Shown: positions 18,401 through 26,232, counted from the first letter of the stretch. The stretch is 64,000 nucleotides of DNA from Mesorhizobium sp. ES1-4 (GCF_020164745.1 NZ_JAIUGV010000009.1:186001-250000), one strand, 5' to 3'. Notes: generated by a model from the sequence alone, not told the origin. Made by a program: numbers and translations.

Positions 18401-21345
18401 GCTTGGCCGTTACCCGTAACCAACGCCCGCTCGTGGACGACGTGCTTTTTGCGAAGACTTATTTTGCTCTGGAGGAAACTGGACTGGGCTACCCGACCCT
18501 TTTCCCCCGGCAGGAAAACGGTGCCGACCGTCTGGATGCCTACCTACGGGTGTTCGCCGATGCCTATCGAGTCCTGGGCAACAAGTGGGTGGAGAGAAAC
18601 GACCGTCGAAAAGATTGGCCAGATGCTCACGCAGTAGGCGCTCGCCGAGTTCGGGACTTCGCAGCTGCCAGTGCAGCGGGCGACGCACACACCGAATTGG
18701 ACGACGTCCTCTCGCGCCTGTCAGCGCTCGGCCATGTGAATGGCTTCATAGAGCCCGATCGCTTGCGGATTCGGCTGGTCGGTCCGGATCATCCCTACAC
18801 GGAATGTGAAAATTGCTCACGCGCGCACTTGCACCGTGGCACCGGTGTCTGCACGCGATGCCAACAACCGTTGCCAAGCGGCCCCAAAGGGCCCGTAGCG
18901 GAACTGCGCGCGCGTAATGTTCTGGCAAAGAGAGTTGAGCGAAGCACGCACGATGGCTATGGCGCGTTCCGGCTAAGATGTGAGGAGTTGACGGGGCAGA
19001 CCCGTTCGCCAGCGGAGCGCCTTCGCCGATTTCGCGGTATATTCGTCGAAGGAGCCGGTAATTACGACGCCGCCTTGGACCGCAAAGCCAAGGAGATTGA
19101 TATGTTGTCTGTCACCACCACCATGGAGGTTGGGATCGACATCGGGACGCTGCAGGCGGTCTACCAGGCCAACATGCCGCCCCAGCGGTTCAATTACCAA
19201 CAGCGGGTCGGGCGGGCCGGTCGACGCGGCCAAGCCTTCTCCCTAGTTGCCACGCTTTGTCGGAGTCGGAGTCATGATCTCCACTACTTCGCCCATCCGG
19301 CGGCGATCACCGGCGATGCGCCGCCGCCGCCATTCCTGACCACTGATCACTTGGCCATTCCGCTTCGGCTGCTCAGGAAAGTTTGGCTAACCGCCGCATT
19401 CGCCAGGCTAAGGGACGCCCATGGCATTAATTGGCCGGGAGACGATGCTAGGCCCGAGGTTCATGGCGAGTTCATGCTCTGCCCCACGTTTTATGACGAG
19501 CACGCAGGTTGGGGCGACGAACTGGCCGACGCCCTACGAACTACGGACGACGCGCGTCGCACCTTCGCGAGGGCGCTAGGCTGGGGAGTCCCGGGCCGTG
19601 AAGAGGCCCTACTCTCAGCCGCCACGGTGGACCGACTGATGAACGAGATTGCGGCGCTTTCGGAACTCGGCGGAACCACAGCAAGTAATCTGTCGAGCTT
19701 CCTCGCCGAGCAGGGGTTGCTGCCGATGTACGGCATGCCGACACGGGTGCGAGATCTCTACGTCGGTATTGAGCCCAATGATCTGGGCGAGCCGGATTGG
19801 GACACGATTGACCGAGAGATGGACCTCGCCATTTACGAATTTGCGCCTGGGCGATCCCTCGTGCGCGATAAGCGCAAGCACACGGTCATAGGCTTCACTC
19901 CGGCTCTCGGCCGCATTCAAGTGGGAACTCAAGGCCGGGCTATGATAATGACCTCGGCGGCTGCGATTTGGTGGAGCGACAGCTCGTGGATTGCCTCCTG
20001 TCCGGTTTGCAGCGCCACGAACACGTCCGACCAGCGAGTGTTCCAAGCTCGCCCTTGCGGCGACTGCCAGAACGACGTGTCCCCCGACGCCTTCGAGCTC
20101 TACCACCTGCCTGCAGCGTTCCGGACTTCCTTCCAGCCGACCCCGGTGGATCAAGATGAGGAGTCGGGGCAGACCGTCTGGCGAGAGACGTCTAGCGAAA
20201 TCGAAGCAATTGAGACCACGACAGTGGCGGGCGCCAACTTCGCTTTCGCAACCGGAGCGGGAGCTCGTATAATAAGGCGTAACCGCGGTCCGATCGGAGA
20301 GAACGGACCCGAGGGATTCGTCGTCGCCGAGGTGGTCCAGAAAAACCTCAAGGTTCAAGAAAGTCCGGCGGCGTGGGTGTCACGGGTGCCTGGCCAAGCC
20401 ATCTTACTCGATGAGTCGGCTGATCCAAATCGGTGGCAGCGCGCCACCGACGCGGCCGGTGCGGTGCTTGAGGCAAGCACAGTGCGGCTAATGTCCCGCA
20501 AGAAGACCGATTCTCTGTACCTGCTCATGGAGGATGTGCCGCCGGGGCTTGCTTTCGACCGCGTCGGCACACGTGAGCCTCACGCCACCAGCGTGCGCGC
20601 GGCCGCTATATCGGCCACCCAATTGTTAGTCCAGAGAGCGGCGTTGGAATTGGATCTCGGCCCCGAGGAGTTCGAGGCGCTCGAACCAAGACTGCGCGAC
20701 GGGCGACCCTTATTGCAGATCGCTGATTACCTTGTTAACGGCGCCGGCTTTTGCCGGCGCATTGCCTCGACCGCGGAGGGCCGGCCCATGGTCGCTAGCC
20801 TAGTGGAGTCCCTTGTTAACAACGTAGAAGATCGGCTGGTACGCCCGTTTTTCCAAGACGATCATCCTCGGGCATGCGCGAGGTCCTGCTATAGATGCTT
20901 GCAACGGTACAATAACCGTGGTTGGCATGGTCTGTTAGACTGGCGCCTTGGTATCGGGTTCCTTCGAGGGCTGCTTCAGTCGGATTGGCGCGCGGGGCTC
21001 GACGGACGGTGGGATGACAGTCCGGAGCTCGCCGACTGGCATCGGCTGGCGGCGGAAGCGGCGGAAGAAATTCGTCGCCTGGATCCTGACAATCGCACGG
21101 TGGAGCGTCACGGTCCGTTAGATCTACCCGTGCTCTTCAAACCCAATGGCCGCGGTCGAGAGGCTTTCGTGCTTGTTCACCCGTTTTGGCGGTTAGATAC
21201 CGACTCTGTGGCGACAGGTCCGCTCGCCGAGACCGTCCGGTCCGTGGGAGCGGACGAGGTTTGGTTCGTCGACACCTTCGACGTAGCCCGACGCCCGGTA
21301 AAGGCCATTGAGCAAGCAAGACTTCGTTCACCGCATACGCCCTGA
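15445..21345 (+). CDS. druE: Giant SF2 helicase with DUF1998-type C-terminus, DruE-like
   Basis: Encodes 1966 residues from ATG 15,445 (AAGGATGGGG upstream). SF2 motifs: Walker A TSGTGSGKTEAF at about 134-145, DExH box VLDELHLVRG with Asp366, and motif VI QQRVGRAGRRGQ near 1252-1263, preceded by TTTMEVGIDIGTLQAVYQAN. Several zinc-ribbon pairs are scattered through it: CEACGEEF and CPACGADY before the second RecA lobe, CENC...CTRC near 1120, CPVC...CGDC near 1520. The C-terminus carries C1811, C1815 and C1818 in a CARSCYRCLQRYNNRGWHG context, the signature of the MrfA/DUF1998 helicase-associated domain. Length and architecture match DruE, the defining Druantia component. It presumably translocates on invading DNA. 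It is the last gene before the tRNA. Confidence 0.8.
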   Translation: MLDPLGGFERIRELYISYLDTAFRVRRPTLADRRRALLRSSGTLATAPFIEPVPRYKASNHALSDFVTTMVGENPLAHFSREGRRAFAELGVSGLFPGVPGDDELLRTHLFKPYLHQMEMLARGARPGHPGIVTSGTGSGKTEAFMLPILATMAEEAVRWPAPGAGYLQGEWWRTTPSQFRHHREHEHPDRPKALRALVLYPMNALVEDQLTRLRKAFDSPEANEVMDRRFAGNRLFFARYTSATPVAGHLQHPRRGHTRREQEAAARRVKRVADAINSYAEDQELARSHDQRHLDEDPTRYLFPSADGAELIARWDVQATPPDLLVTNVSMLGAMLSREIEQPIFDQTRAWLEREKDSYFFLVLDELHLVRGSAGTEVAGLIRALIHRLGLDRPETRHKLRVLASSASLPLSGVERERSLRYLYDFFGPMGTYPAPGIEGAADQEAWAEAIVTGEPEIDAIEGALPMDGRPFETLVDVLAPDQDYVGRVARTEELDAAILACGAVLSPNSGGSDRPAAVQQAVEGAAALLAHACRVADGPAMRATAADELAIRIFGAVDGSMKALRGLTLLRGIGERLRELYGVNVRDGVTSFREHIFIRSIEGLFATPTVTVGGGIEFDGVTVERGTTYAHDGGDLRRIFELVYCEACGEEFVGGRRGENPMGPGLPVELLPASPDLESLPETGGEGNYEDLSYEDFAIFWPSRREPKQGDNTTETWVETVLDTRNGVVNRGGESGRDRVEGRLFHLPRRPGSRELRRLGSAGPNCCPACGADYSGRSAKFRQSPIRNFRTGFAKSSQLVATEIFELLHASGDPAKAVVFSDSRQDASRAALDIERRHHQDSRRQLLLEALREIAAQPIESVAELNSGRLAALERGDEVELARLTSRVAETRARGDSDRIPLSSVVETAPQAGAPAKIQASPLLSRMVGLGMHPTDEIGISKIPSNVSSGQQSSQFEWQELFRETDERVDWISQGDQLAIAEARLAVTRNQRPLVDDVLFAKTYFALEETGLGYPTLFPRQENGADRLDAYLRVFADAYRVLGNKWVERNDRRKDWPDAHAVGARRVRDFAAASAAGDAHTELDDVLSRLSALGHVNGFIEPDRLRIRLVGPDHPYTECENCSRAHLHRGTGVCTRCQQPLPSGPKGPVAELRARNVLAKRVERSTHDGYGAFRLRCEELTGQTRSPAERLRRFRGIFVEGAGNYDAALDRKAKEIDMLSVTTTMEVGIDIGTLQAVYQANMPPQRFNYQQRVGRAGRRGQAFSLVATLCRSRSHDLHYFAHPAAITGDAPPPPFLTTDHLAIPLRLLRKVWLTAAFARLRDAHGINWPGDDARPEVHGEFMLCPTFYDEHAGWGDELADALRTTDDARRTFARALGWGVPGREEALLSAATVDRLMNEIAALSELGGTTASNLSSFLAEQGLLPMYGMPTRVRDLYVGIEPNDLGEPDWDTIDREMDLAIYEFAPGRSLVRDKRKHTVIGFTPALGRIQVGTQGRAMIMTSAAAIWWSDSSWIASCPVCSATNTSDQRVFQARPCGDCQNDVSPDAFELYHLPAAFRTSFQPTPVDQDEESGQTVWRETSSEIEAIETTTVAGANFAFATGAGARIIRRNRGPIGENGPEGFVVAEVVQKNLKVQESPAAWVSRVPGQAILLDESADPNRWQRATDAAGAVLEASTVRLMSRKKTDSLYLLMEDVPPGLAFDRVGTREPHATSVRAAAISATQLLVQRAALELDLGPEEFEALEPRLRDGRPLLQIADYLVNGAGFCRRIASTAEGRPMVASLVESLVNNVEDRLVRPFFQDDHPRACARSCYRCLQRYNNRGWHGLLDWRLGIGFLRGLLQSDWRAGLDGRWDDSPELADWHRLAAEAAEEIRRLDPDNRTVERHGPLDLPVLFKPNGRGREAFVLVHPFWRLDTDSVATGPLAETVRSVGADEVWFVDTFDVARRPVKAIEQARLRSPHTP

Positions 21346-21512
21346 GCATCATGAACTTGCGGCGACACTAGTGACCAGATGCCTGAGCATGGCGGTCTCG
21401 CAACAAGGGTGACGCACAGGCTGCTGCAAGTCAGCGTTCGCCCTATGGCGCATACCGAAGTAGGTCCAAACTCCTCTGGCGCAGTCCAGACTTCTGTGTC
21501 GTCCGACACGCT

Positions 21513-21586
21513 TGGTTCCCGCTCATGGGCTCGAACCACGATTCACGCCTTCAAAGGGCGCTGTCCTACCATTAGACGAAGCGGGA
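21513..21586 (-). tRNA. tRNA-Gln (anticodon TTG)
   Basis: Reading the minus strand gives a 74-nt tRNA with an encoded CCA. The acceptor stem TCCCGCT pairs with AGCGGGA. The anticodon arm GCGCC-CTTTGAA-GGCGT gives the loop CTTTGAA and anticodon TTG. The T arm CGTGG-TTCGAGC-CCATG pairs fully, allowing one G-U. The D arm contains TCTAATGGTAGGA. The gene is intact. Its 3' end faces the island, consistent with use as an attachment site that regenerates the tRNA. Confidence 0.97.
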
Positions 21587-21648
21587 GAAGCAGGACGTTA
21601 TGGCGTCTGCGCGGCTTGCCGTCAAATCGGACCTGTCGATCCCGGCCG

Positions 21649-21945
21649 TCAATCCGGGAAATCCAGGCCCGGGTCCTGGCAGCGGTAGACCGGGCAGTCG
21701 CCATCGCGGGACGGAATATAGGCCGACATCGGCACTTCAGGCCAGTCGCACTCGTTGCCGAACTGCCTGACATAGCGGTCATAGGTGTTGGGGCCGGTGG
21801 TCAGCACCACGGCGCGGTGGCTCTGGATCGCGGCCCTGATCTCGGCGCAGCTCATGGAACGGCTGTCGGGCCGGGCTTCGGCCAGGCCGGTCGCCGCGAG
21901 CACGACGCTCATGGCCGTCAACAGGATCGGAACGCGAGTGGACAT
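21649..21945 (-). CDS. Small secreted protein of unknown function
   Basis: Encodes 98 residues from ATG 21,945 with an AGAGAA site upstream. The N-terminus is a signal peptide (VPILLTAMSVVLAATGLAEA, cleavage near residue 24). The mature part, about 74 residues, has four cysteines (SCAEIRAAI, NECDWPEVP, DGDCPVYRCQDPG), probably two disulfides in the periplasm. The family is unknown to me. It is the first host-type gene beyond the tRNA and is transcribed in the same direction as it. No partner gene is evident. Confidence 0.7.
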   Translation of the reverse strand: MSTRVPILLTAMSVVLAATGLAEARPDSRSMSCAEIRAAIQSHRAVVLTTGPNTYDRYVRQFGNECDWPEVPMSAYIPSRDGDCPVYRCQDPGLDFPD

Positions 21946-22026
21946 GGTGGTTCTCTTCAGTTCGGAACGATCGCGGGGCGGCCGGTCCGGATGTGGCCGC
22001 ATGCATTGTCGCACACAACCCCTGTC

Positions 22027-22305
22027 ATGTCCCTTGGTTCCGCGACCGGGCTCGCGCCGCGCGCTTTTGAGGTGCCACGCCGGCGGCCACGCAACCAAAT
22101 CGGGCCTCGCGCATTGCTGGGCATGGACGGCAGGAAGCCTTACGAAACACCGCAATGGCGGCCCGGAAACGAGGGCCGCGAGGCGATGTGCTGCTCGTTC
22201 TGCGGCGGCCGCGACCACAGCTATGAGGATTGCCCGCGAATGCCCGTTCCTTTCCTCCCCGCCGAACCAGAAGGCGAGGACATCCCGGGAACACCGGATC
22301 GCTGA
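22027..22305 (+). CDS. Small protein with a CCHC zinc-knuckle-like motif
   Basis: Encodes 92 residues from ATG 22,027; ATG 22,123 would give a 60-residue form. No good ribosome site precedes either start, so the start is uncertain. The distinctive feature is CSFCGGRDHSYEDCP, a C-x2-C-x4-H-x4-C zinc-knuckle pattern of the kind found in nucleic-acid-binding peptides, followed by an acidic proline-rich tail. The frame is open on both sides, which in this GC-rich DNA is weak evidence. The knuckle is the main reason to accept it as a gene. Confidence 0.4.
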   Translation: MSLGSATGLAPRAFEVPRRRPRNQIGPRALLGMDGRKPYETPQWRPGNEGREAMCCSFCGGRDHSYEDCPRMPVPFLPAEPEGEDIPGTPDR

Positions 22306-22391
22306 GCCCGGAATCGGGTCGCCCGCAATCCTTTGTCCGCCCTGAGCGAGCCAGCGCCGACGTCGGGACATCTCATCATCGGAAGGACATC

Positions 22392-22919
22392 ATGGAACAA
22401 CTCGTCGAGGAATTCGGCCATCCGACCTACACCTCGTTCCCGGTCATCGCGGCGCGGCTGTTGCTGGCGACGCTTTATGGCGCGGTCATCGGTTTCGAGC
22501 GCGAATGGCGCAATCGCTCCGCGGGGCTTCGCACCCATATTCTGGTCTGCGTGGCCGCCGCCACGTTCGGCATCCTGACGATCGAGATCGTCCATGCGCC
22601 GATGTTCGCGCAGGATTCCGTCAACGTCGACCCAATCCGGGTCGTCGAAGCCGTCACGGCCGGCGTTGCCTTTCTCGCCGCCGGTTCGATCCTGTTTTCG
22701 CGCGGTGAGGTCCACGGGCTGACAACCGGCGCGGGAATGTGGCTCGCGGGCGCGATAGGCGTCGCCTGCGGCCTTGGCCTGTGGCAGGTGGCCGGGTTCG
22801 CCACGCTGATCGTGCTGATCGTGACGGGGCTTCTGTACCGGCTCGAACCCCAGGCCGGCCTGTCGGAGGCGGGTGACGAGAAACCCGCTCCGGACCGCAC
22901 GGACCAGCGGCGCGAATAG
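22392..22919 (+). CDS. MgtC/SapB family inner-membrane protein
   Basis: Encodes 175 residues from ATG 22,392 with a strong GGAAGGA site six bases upstream; the longer upstream frame is not needed. The N-terminal membrane domain shows the MgtC family signature: RLLLATLYGAVIGFEREWRN, then GLRTHILVCVAAATFG, and later GVAFLAAGSILFSRGEVHGL. Four to five hydrophobic helices are followed by a short charged tail (DEKPAPDRTDQRRE). MgtC-type proteins modulate membrane potential or Mg2+ homeostasis, for instance through F-ATPase. This one lacks the C-terminal ACT-like domain of full MgtC, as in the short SapB class. Confidence 0.88.
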   Translation: MEQLVEEFGHPTYTSFPVIAARLLLATLYGAVIGFEREWRNRSAGLRTHILVCVAAATFGILTIEIVHAPMFAQDSVNVDPIRVVEAVTAGVAFLAAGSILFSRGEVHGLTTGAGMWLAGAIGVACGLGLWQVAGFATLIVLIVTGLLYRLEPQAGLSEAGDEKPAPDRTDQRRE

Positions 22920-23006
22920 GCTTTTTCGCCAACCTTCTGGGCCGACCGGCGTTGTCTCCATGAAGGGAAGGCCGCCGCGGGCGGCACTTTAACGAAGGAG
23001 GCCCAG

Positions 23007-23300
23007 ATGAAACCTCTCGCCGTTGCATCATGCGCCGCGATGCTGGCCCTGGCGCTGCCGGCAGCGGCCCAGACAGCTCAGCCGACGCCAAACCAGCAGT
23101 CCGACAAATGCCGGGCACAAACGGACCAGGGCGGCAAGCAGCCGTCGGGCGGCGACCTTAGCGAAAAGCTCAACGATTGCGGAGGCGTGTTGAAGCCGCC
23201 GGCCATCGGCGATCAGGGCATGGCTGCGCCGGCGCCCGACGAAGGCAAGACGCCGGTCATCAAGCCGGGCGAAGTGCCGGCCCAACCGCCCAAGCAGTAG
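23007..23300 (+). CDS. Small proline-rich periplasmic protein
   Basis: Encodes 97 residues from ATG 23,007, with a textbook AAGGAGG seven bases upstream. The signal peptide runs to AAAQT around residue 22. The mature protein is polar and proline-rich with two cysteines (DKCRAQ and LNDCGG), ending in VPAQPPKQ. The tail resembles rhizobial hypothetical periplasmic proteins of unknown function. It may be co-transcribed with the 44-codon gene downstream, since no terminator lies between them. Confidence 0.8.
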   Translation: MKPLAVASCAAMLALALPAAAQTAQPTPNQQSDKCRAQTDQGGKQPSGGDLSEKLNDCGGVLKPPAIGDQGMAAPAPDEGKTPVIKPGEVPAQPPKQ

Positions 23301-23390
23301 TGCTGATTGGAGGACATTGTCGCCGCGGCAGCGGAACCTCGCGGAAGACGAAACGTTTCTGCAGAGAAGTTGATCTGAAAGGATTACCCC

Positions 23391-23525
23391 GTGAGAGATA
23401 TTGCCAAAACCGCAACGTTGCTTGCCTCTATTGCCATTGTAATCGTGCTGATGCTGATGGCGCCGAAGGGCATCGGCTTCGAGGCATCGCAACCGATCGT
23501 CAGCGGGGACCTGCCCGAACAGTGA
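23391..23525 (+). CDS. 44-residue single-span membrane protein
   Basis: A GTG-started gene of 44 codons preceded by AAAGGA. The product has a short basic start, one hydrophobic span (TLLASIAIVIVLMLMA) and a short polar tail ending SGDLPEQ. A strong intrinsic terminator begins 20 bp after its stop, which supports this as the last gene of a real transcript. No function can be assigned. Confidence 0.6.
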   Translation: MRDIAKTATLLASIAIVIVLMLMAPKGIGFEASQPIVSGDLPEQ

Positions 23526-23544
23526 TCGAAAGCCGTTTCGCGAC

Positions 23545-23577
23545 AAAAAGCAGGCGAGCCGGCCTGCTTTTTGTTTG
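23545..23577 (+). terminator. Intrinsic terminator
   Basis: AAAAAGCAGGC and GCCTGCTTTTT pair over a GAGCCG loop, ending in a run of Ts. It closes the transcript carrying the two small genes upstream. Because both arms are A/T-tailed, it could work in either direction. Confidence 0.85.
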
Positions 23578-23789
23578 CGCATTGCATTGGTTTGCCCAAC
23601 CGAGGCCGGCGTGATCGCACAGCGCAGCGCCGACCCGATTTTCACGTCCTGCCTGATGGAACGGGCCGCGCTTGCCTGAGGCCGGTCGAGCAGCATCTCA
23701 CTCTGGCTTTCTGGAGCCCGCCCACCTCACGCGTCGTATCCGAGCCATGCGGGCGACCCGCACCGGTGTAGTCAAATCAATCAGCTATC

Positions 23790-24035
23790 TCATTTCACGC
23801 TATGGAGGATCTGCGCTTCGCGCGCGGCGTCGATCATCGCCCGCATCGCCTTTTCCGGCGGCGCCCAGCCATCCAGCGCATCGCGGCAACTGCGCAGGGC
23901 CGCCCGATAACGCCGGCCCTGTCCGGCCGGCCAGTCGCCGAGGCATTCCAGCCCTTCCCAGGCGCTGCGCACCACGCGCTCCCGCTCCGGGGCGAACTTC
24001 AGGCGGATCGGTCGAGGGAACATCTTGTCGTTCAA
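23790..24035 (-). CDS. DUF982 family protein
   Basis: Encodes 81 residues if it starts at TTG 24,035, which has GGAGACG just upstream and matches the usual short N-terminus before KMFPRPIRLKF; ATG 24,059 and ATG 24,083 are alternatives. The core VRSAWEGLECLGDWPAG and YRAALRSCRDALDGWAPPEK is the typical DUF982 pattern, a family largely confined to Rhizobiales and often multicopy. The function is unknown; the family is small, soluble and presumably cytoplasmic. Confidence 0.85.
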   Translation of the reverse strand: MNDKMFPRPIRLKFAPERERVVRSAWEGLECLGDWPAGQGRRYRAALRSCRDALDGWAPPEKAMRAMIDAAREAQILHSVK

Positions 24036-24147
24036 CGGTCGTCTCCATGAATCGCGCATGTCGGCCAATCCAGCACAATCCATGCGCCGAGGAAGCGCCG
24101 GATAACGTGACCGACAGGGGAGGGTTCCAGCTCCAAACGATCAATTT

Positions 24148-24591
24148 TCAATCGCGTGTGACGGCATCCGACGAGGACCTTGGCGCAGGCGCATTCCCGC
24201 CGTTCGACTGGAGCCGGTCATGCTCGAACTGCTCGGTGCCGGGCAAGGCATGCAGCCAGGTTTCGCGCCGGACGGTCCACAATTCGTATTGCGGTGCCAG
24301 ATCCGTCGGTGCGAGGTCGAGACTGCCGAGCATGACCTCGGCCTCGTTGGCGTCGACCCAGGCGACGCGGCTGCCACAGCTCGGGCAAAAGCTGCGTGTG
24401 CCGTAGCTCGCCACTTCCCCCGATGTCTCGAAGGCATTGCGTGGCCAGATGGCAAAGGCCGAATAGACCGAACCACCCGCCTTGCGGCAATCCTTGCAGT
24501 GGCAAAGACCGACCCGCGAGGGCTGGCCGGTGACGACGAAACGCACGCTGCCGCACAGGCAGCTGCCGGTCCTGCGTGTTGTCTCGGACAT
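24148..24591 (-). CDS. GFA-type zinc-binding protein (CENP-V/GFA family)
   Basis: Encodes 147 residues. The zinc-site cysteines appear in the family order: GSCLCGSVRF near residue 10, LCHCKDCRKAGGS near residue 30, then FCPSCGSRVAW near residue 70. Members are called glutathione-dependent formaldehyde-activating enzyme homologues, but most have no proven activity. Length and cysteine spacing are normal. The last 25 residues (SSSDAVTRD) look like a nonconserved tail. It is monocistronic. Confidence 0.9.
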   Translation of the reverse strand: MSETTRRTGSCLCGSVRFVVTGQPSRVGLCHCKDCRKAGGSVYSAFAIWPRNAFETSGEVASYGTRSFCPSCGSRVAWVDANEAEVMLGSLDLAPTDLAPQYELWTVRRETWLHALPGTEQFEHDRLQSNGGNAPAPRSSSDAVTRD

Positions 24592-24839
24592 GGTCGCGGC
24601 CCTCCGTTTTCGCCAGCCTGGCTTCGTCAGCCATCAGGCTGTGCCAGCCGGATGGCTTCGTCAATGTGGCATGCCACGGGCCGGGCGGGACAGGTGCTCG
24701 TCTGCCATTTCGTTGGCCAGGATGAGAAACCGGGAAAAAGACATCCTGTTCACCGTACCGCCGGGCCCGGTTGACGCGGCCCGCAGCATCGGTCAACGCG
24801 AGGCCGGCGAAATGGTTGCCGCCTCGCGGACGTCCGCGG

Positions 24840-25019
24840 CTATCCGCGTGCGGCCATGTGGTTGTCGAGCTTCTTGCGCGAGGGGCCGTAGCGCTTGATG
24901 ATGGTCTGCGCCTCGCTCTGCGGAATGCCGTATTTGCGCGCGAAGGCGGCAACCTCGTAGGTTTCCTCGCTCGAGACCAGCTTGCGGTCCTGTTTGGTCT
25001 TGGATTTGTCGTCGGGCAT
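24840..25019 (-). CDS. DUF3606 small protein
   Basis: A 59-residue gene hidden in a third minus-strand frame beneath longer spurious frames. ATG 25,019 is preceded by AGAGAGG. The product begins MPDDKSKTKQDRKLVSSEE and continues YEVAAFARKYGIPQSEAQTI, the conserved DUF3606 core, which looks like a small helix-turn-helix. The family is common in Rhizobiales and of unknown function. Confidence 0.85.
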   Translation of the reverse strand: MPDDKSKTKQDRKLVSSEETYEVAAFARKYGIPQSEAQTIIKRYGPSRKKLDNHMAARG

Positions 25020-25174
25020 GTCGGGCCTCTCTTTGCCGCAGGGTCGCGCGCCATCGGGGTTCGGCAGGCGACGCCGGGATCAGACATAACAGCGATCGAC
25101 GCTGCTGGTTCCAGGAGCGCGGCGATGGACAAGGCGTCCAGCCGGCCGCGAGCGGTCGGGTCAGGCCGACGGGG

Positions 25175-25414
25175 TCAGGCCGACGGGTGGATCGGGTGGT
25201 CGGCTTCGTGGGAGCCGGTGTCGCCGCACTCGGCGCAAGGCATGGAGGCACCAGGACAGCCGCGATGATGGGTCCCCGCGGGACAGCAAAGGCCATTGGA
25301 AGCCGTCCAGCGCGGGCACTGGAAAACCTGCCCGGTGCCGCCACAGCCGCTGCACTCCAGGACCGATGACCGGACGACATAGGCTCTCGTCCCTAACCTG
25401 ACACTCGCGCCCAA
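25175..25414 (-). CDS. Possible cysteine-rich mini-protein
   Basis: An open frame of up to 79 residues starting at TTG 25,414 with a weak upstream site. It contains CSGCGGTGQVFQC, a DnaJ-like CxxCxGxG repeat, and CAECGDTGS, with three more cysteines between. This pattern could form a zinc ribbon. The N-terminal part reads poorly, and other frames are also open here. I rate it as a possible gene only. Confidence 0.3.
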   Translation of the reverse strand: MGASVRLGTRAYVVRSSVLECSGCGGTGQVFQCPRWTASNGLCCPAGTHHRGCPGASMPCAECGDTGSHEADHPIHPSA

Positions 25415-25700
25415 AACTCAACCTACCCAAAATCAACGCACCGGACACGCCTGTGCATTAGCCCCGGCTAACGATATCACGTTGCTGGTTACGGACAAGT
25501 TTCAGGATCGTTAAGTGTCCGTGAACGCCTGGCGCCTAATCGCGGCGACCGGCAATCGAGGCCTTGGCGTACTTGCTTCCCTTCAAGGGAGAGGATCATC
25601 AGCCGTCAAACCGAAGCCGAAGAGAAAAATCCGTGTCCCATGTCGGATCCGTGCACAGCGGCGCGTCCTTGGGGCTAATGCAGTTCAAGGAGAACGATCC

Positions 25701-26129
25701 ATGTCGTCACAAATCGTACAATCGCCGTGGCAGACCGCGGCGCTTCTGGTTGCCCGCCTGATCTTCGCCGCCGCCTTCCTGATGGCGGTGACCTTCAAGT
25801 TCATGGGCATGGGGGCGACGGCAGGCTATATCGCGGCCGCCGGTTTCCCGTTTCCGCTCTTCCTCGCCTGGTGCGCGGCGATCCTGGAGGTGGCGCTGGT
25901 GCTGTGTTTCCTCAGCGGCGCCTTCTTTTCGCAGGCGGCCCTGATCGCCGCCGCCTATGTGCTGTTCCTGGCCTTTGCTTTCCACGGGCCCAGCCGCTGG
26001 GCCGGCAACCAGGCCGAGTTCGGCTTCTTCGTCGACCATTTCTCATTCCTGGCCGGACTGCTGTTCGCCGCGGTGCATGGACCGGGACGGGTACTGTCGC
26101 TGAACCTGGGATGGCCGGGCAGGGCGTAA
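25701..26129 (+). CDS. DoxX family membrane protein
   Basis: Encodes 142 residues from ATG 25,701 with AAGGAGA ten bases upstream. Four hydrophobic segments span nearly the whole protein (LLVARLIFAAAFLMAVTFKF, FPFPLFLAWCAAILEVALVL, QAALIAAAYVLFLAFAFH, DHFSFLAGLLFAAVHGPG). The layout and the GxxFxxxxxxKF-like start fit DoxX/quinol oxidase-subunit-like proteins, thought to act in redox stress at the inner membrane. Its last codons lie in a 25-bp tandem repeat. Confidence 0.85.
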   Translation: MSSQIVQSPWQTAALLVARLIFAAAFLMAVTFKFMGMGATAGYIAAAGFPFPLFLAWCAAILEVALVLCFLSGAFFSQAALIAAAYVLFLAFAFHGPSRWAGNQAEFGFFVDHFSFLAGLLFAAVHGPGRVLSLNLGWPGRA

Positions 26130-26191
26130 GCAGCCCACCCGGGGCAGGGCGTAAGCGGCCCGCCCGGGGCAGGGCATAGGCAGCCCGCCCC
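26117..26191 (+). repeat. Three tandem copies of a 25-bp unit
   Basis: Units at 26,117-26,141, 26,142-26,166 and 26,167-26,191 begin GGGCAGGGCGTAAGC, or GGGCAGGGCATAGGC in the third, and end in a CCC-rich stretch. The first copy contains the DoxX stop codon, so the array grew from the gene's own 3' end. Copies differ at two to four positions. Confidence 0.85.
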
Positions 26192-26232
26192 GGCAGGCTT
26201 GAGCACCAGCCCAAGGCAGGGCCGGGAAGGCC

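Larger units (their letters stand above)
1..21512. mobile_element. Right end of a tRNA-Gln-associated genomic (defence) island
   Basis: All recognisable content from the window start to the tRNA-Gln gene is accessory: a possible recombinase tail, twin ParB-like proteins, and a run of nuclease, methyltransferase and helicase defence genes. The tRNA lies on the minus strand with its 3' end facing this block, which is the usual orientation for islands that integrate into the 3' end of a tRNA gene. From 21,649 onward the content is typical small rhizobial chromosomal genes. No integrase and no second copy of the tRNA 3' end are visible, so the left border must lie outside the window. That this is an integrated island is an inference from gene content and tRNA position. 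Confidence 0.65.

Noticed and set aside
15445..21345. Many open frames of 60-250 codons on both strands inside the giant helicase gene
   Set aside because: High GC produces long chance frames; these lack ribosome sites and recognisable domains, while the helicase frame has clear motifs throughout.
21379..22026. Plus-strand frame running across the tRNA and into the zinc-knuckle ORF
   Set aside because: It crosses the tRNA gene and the opposite-strand secreted-protein gene; only its last 92 codons have a plausible motif.
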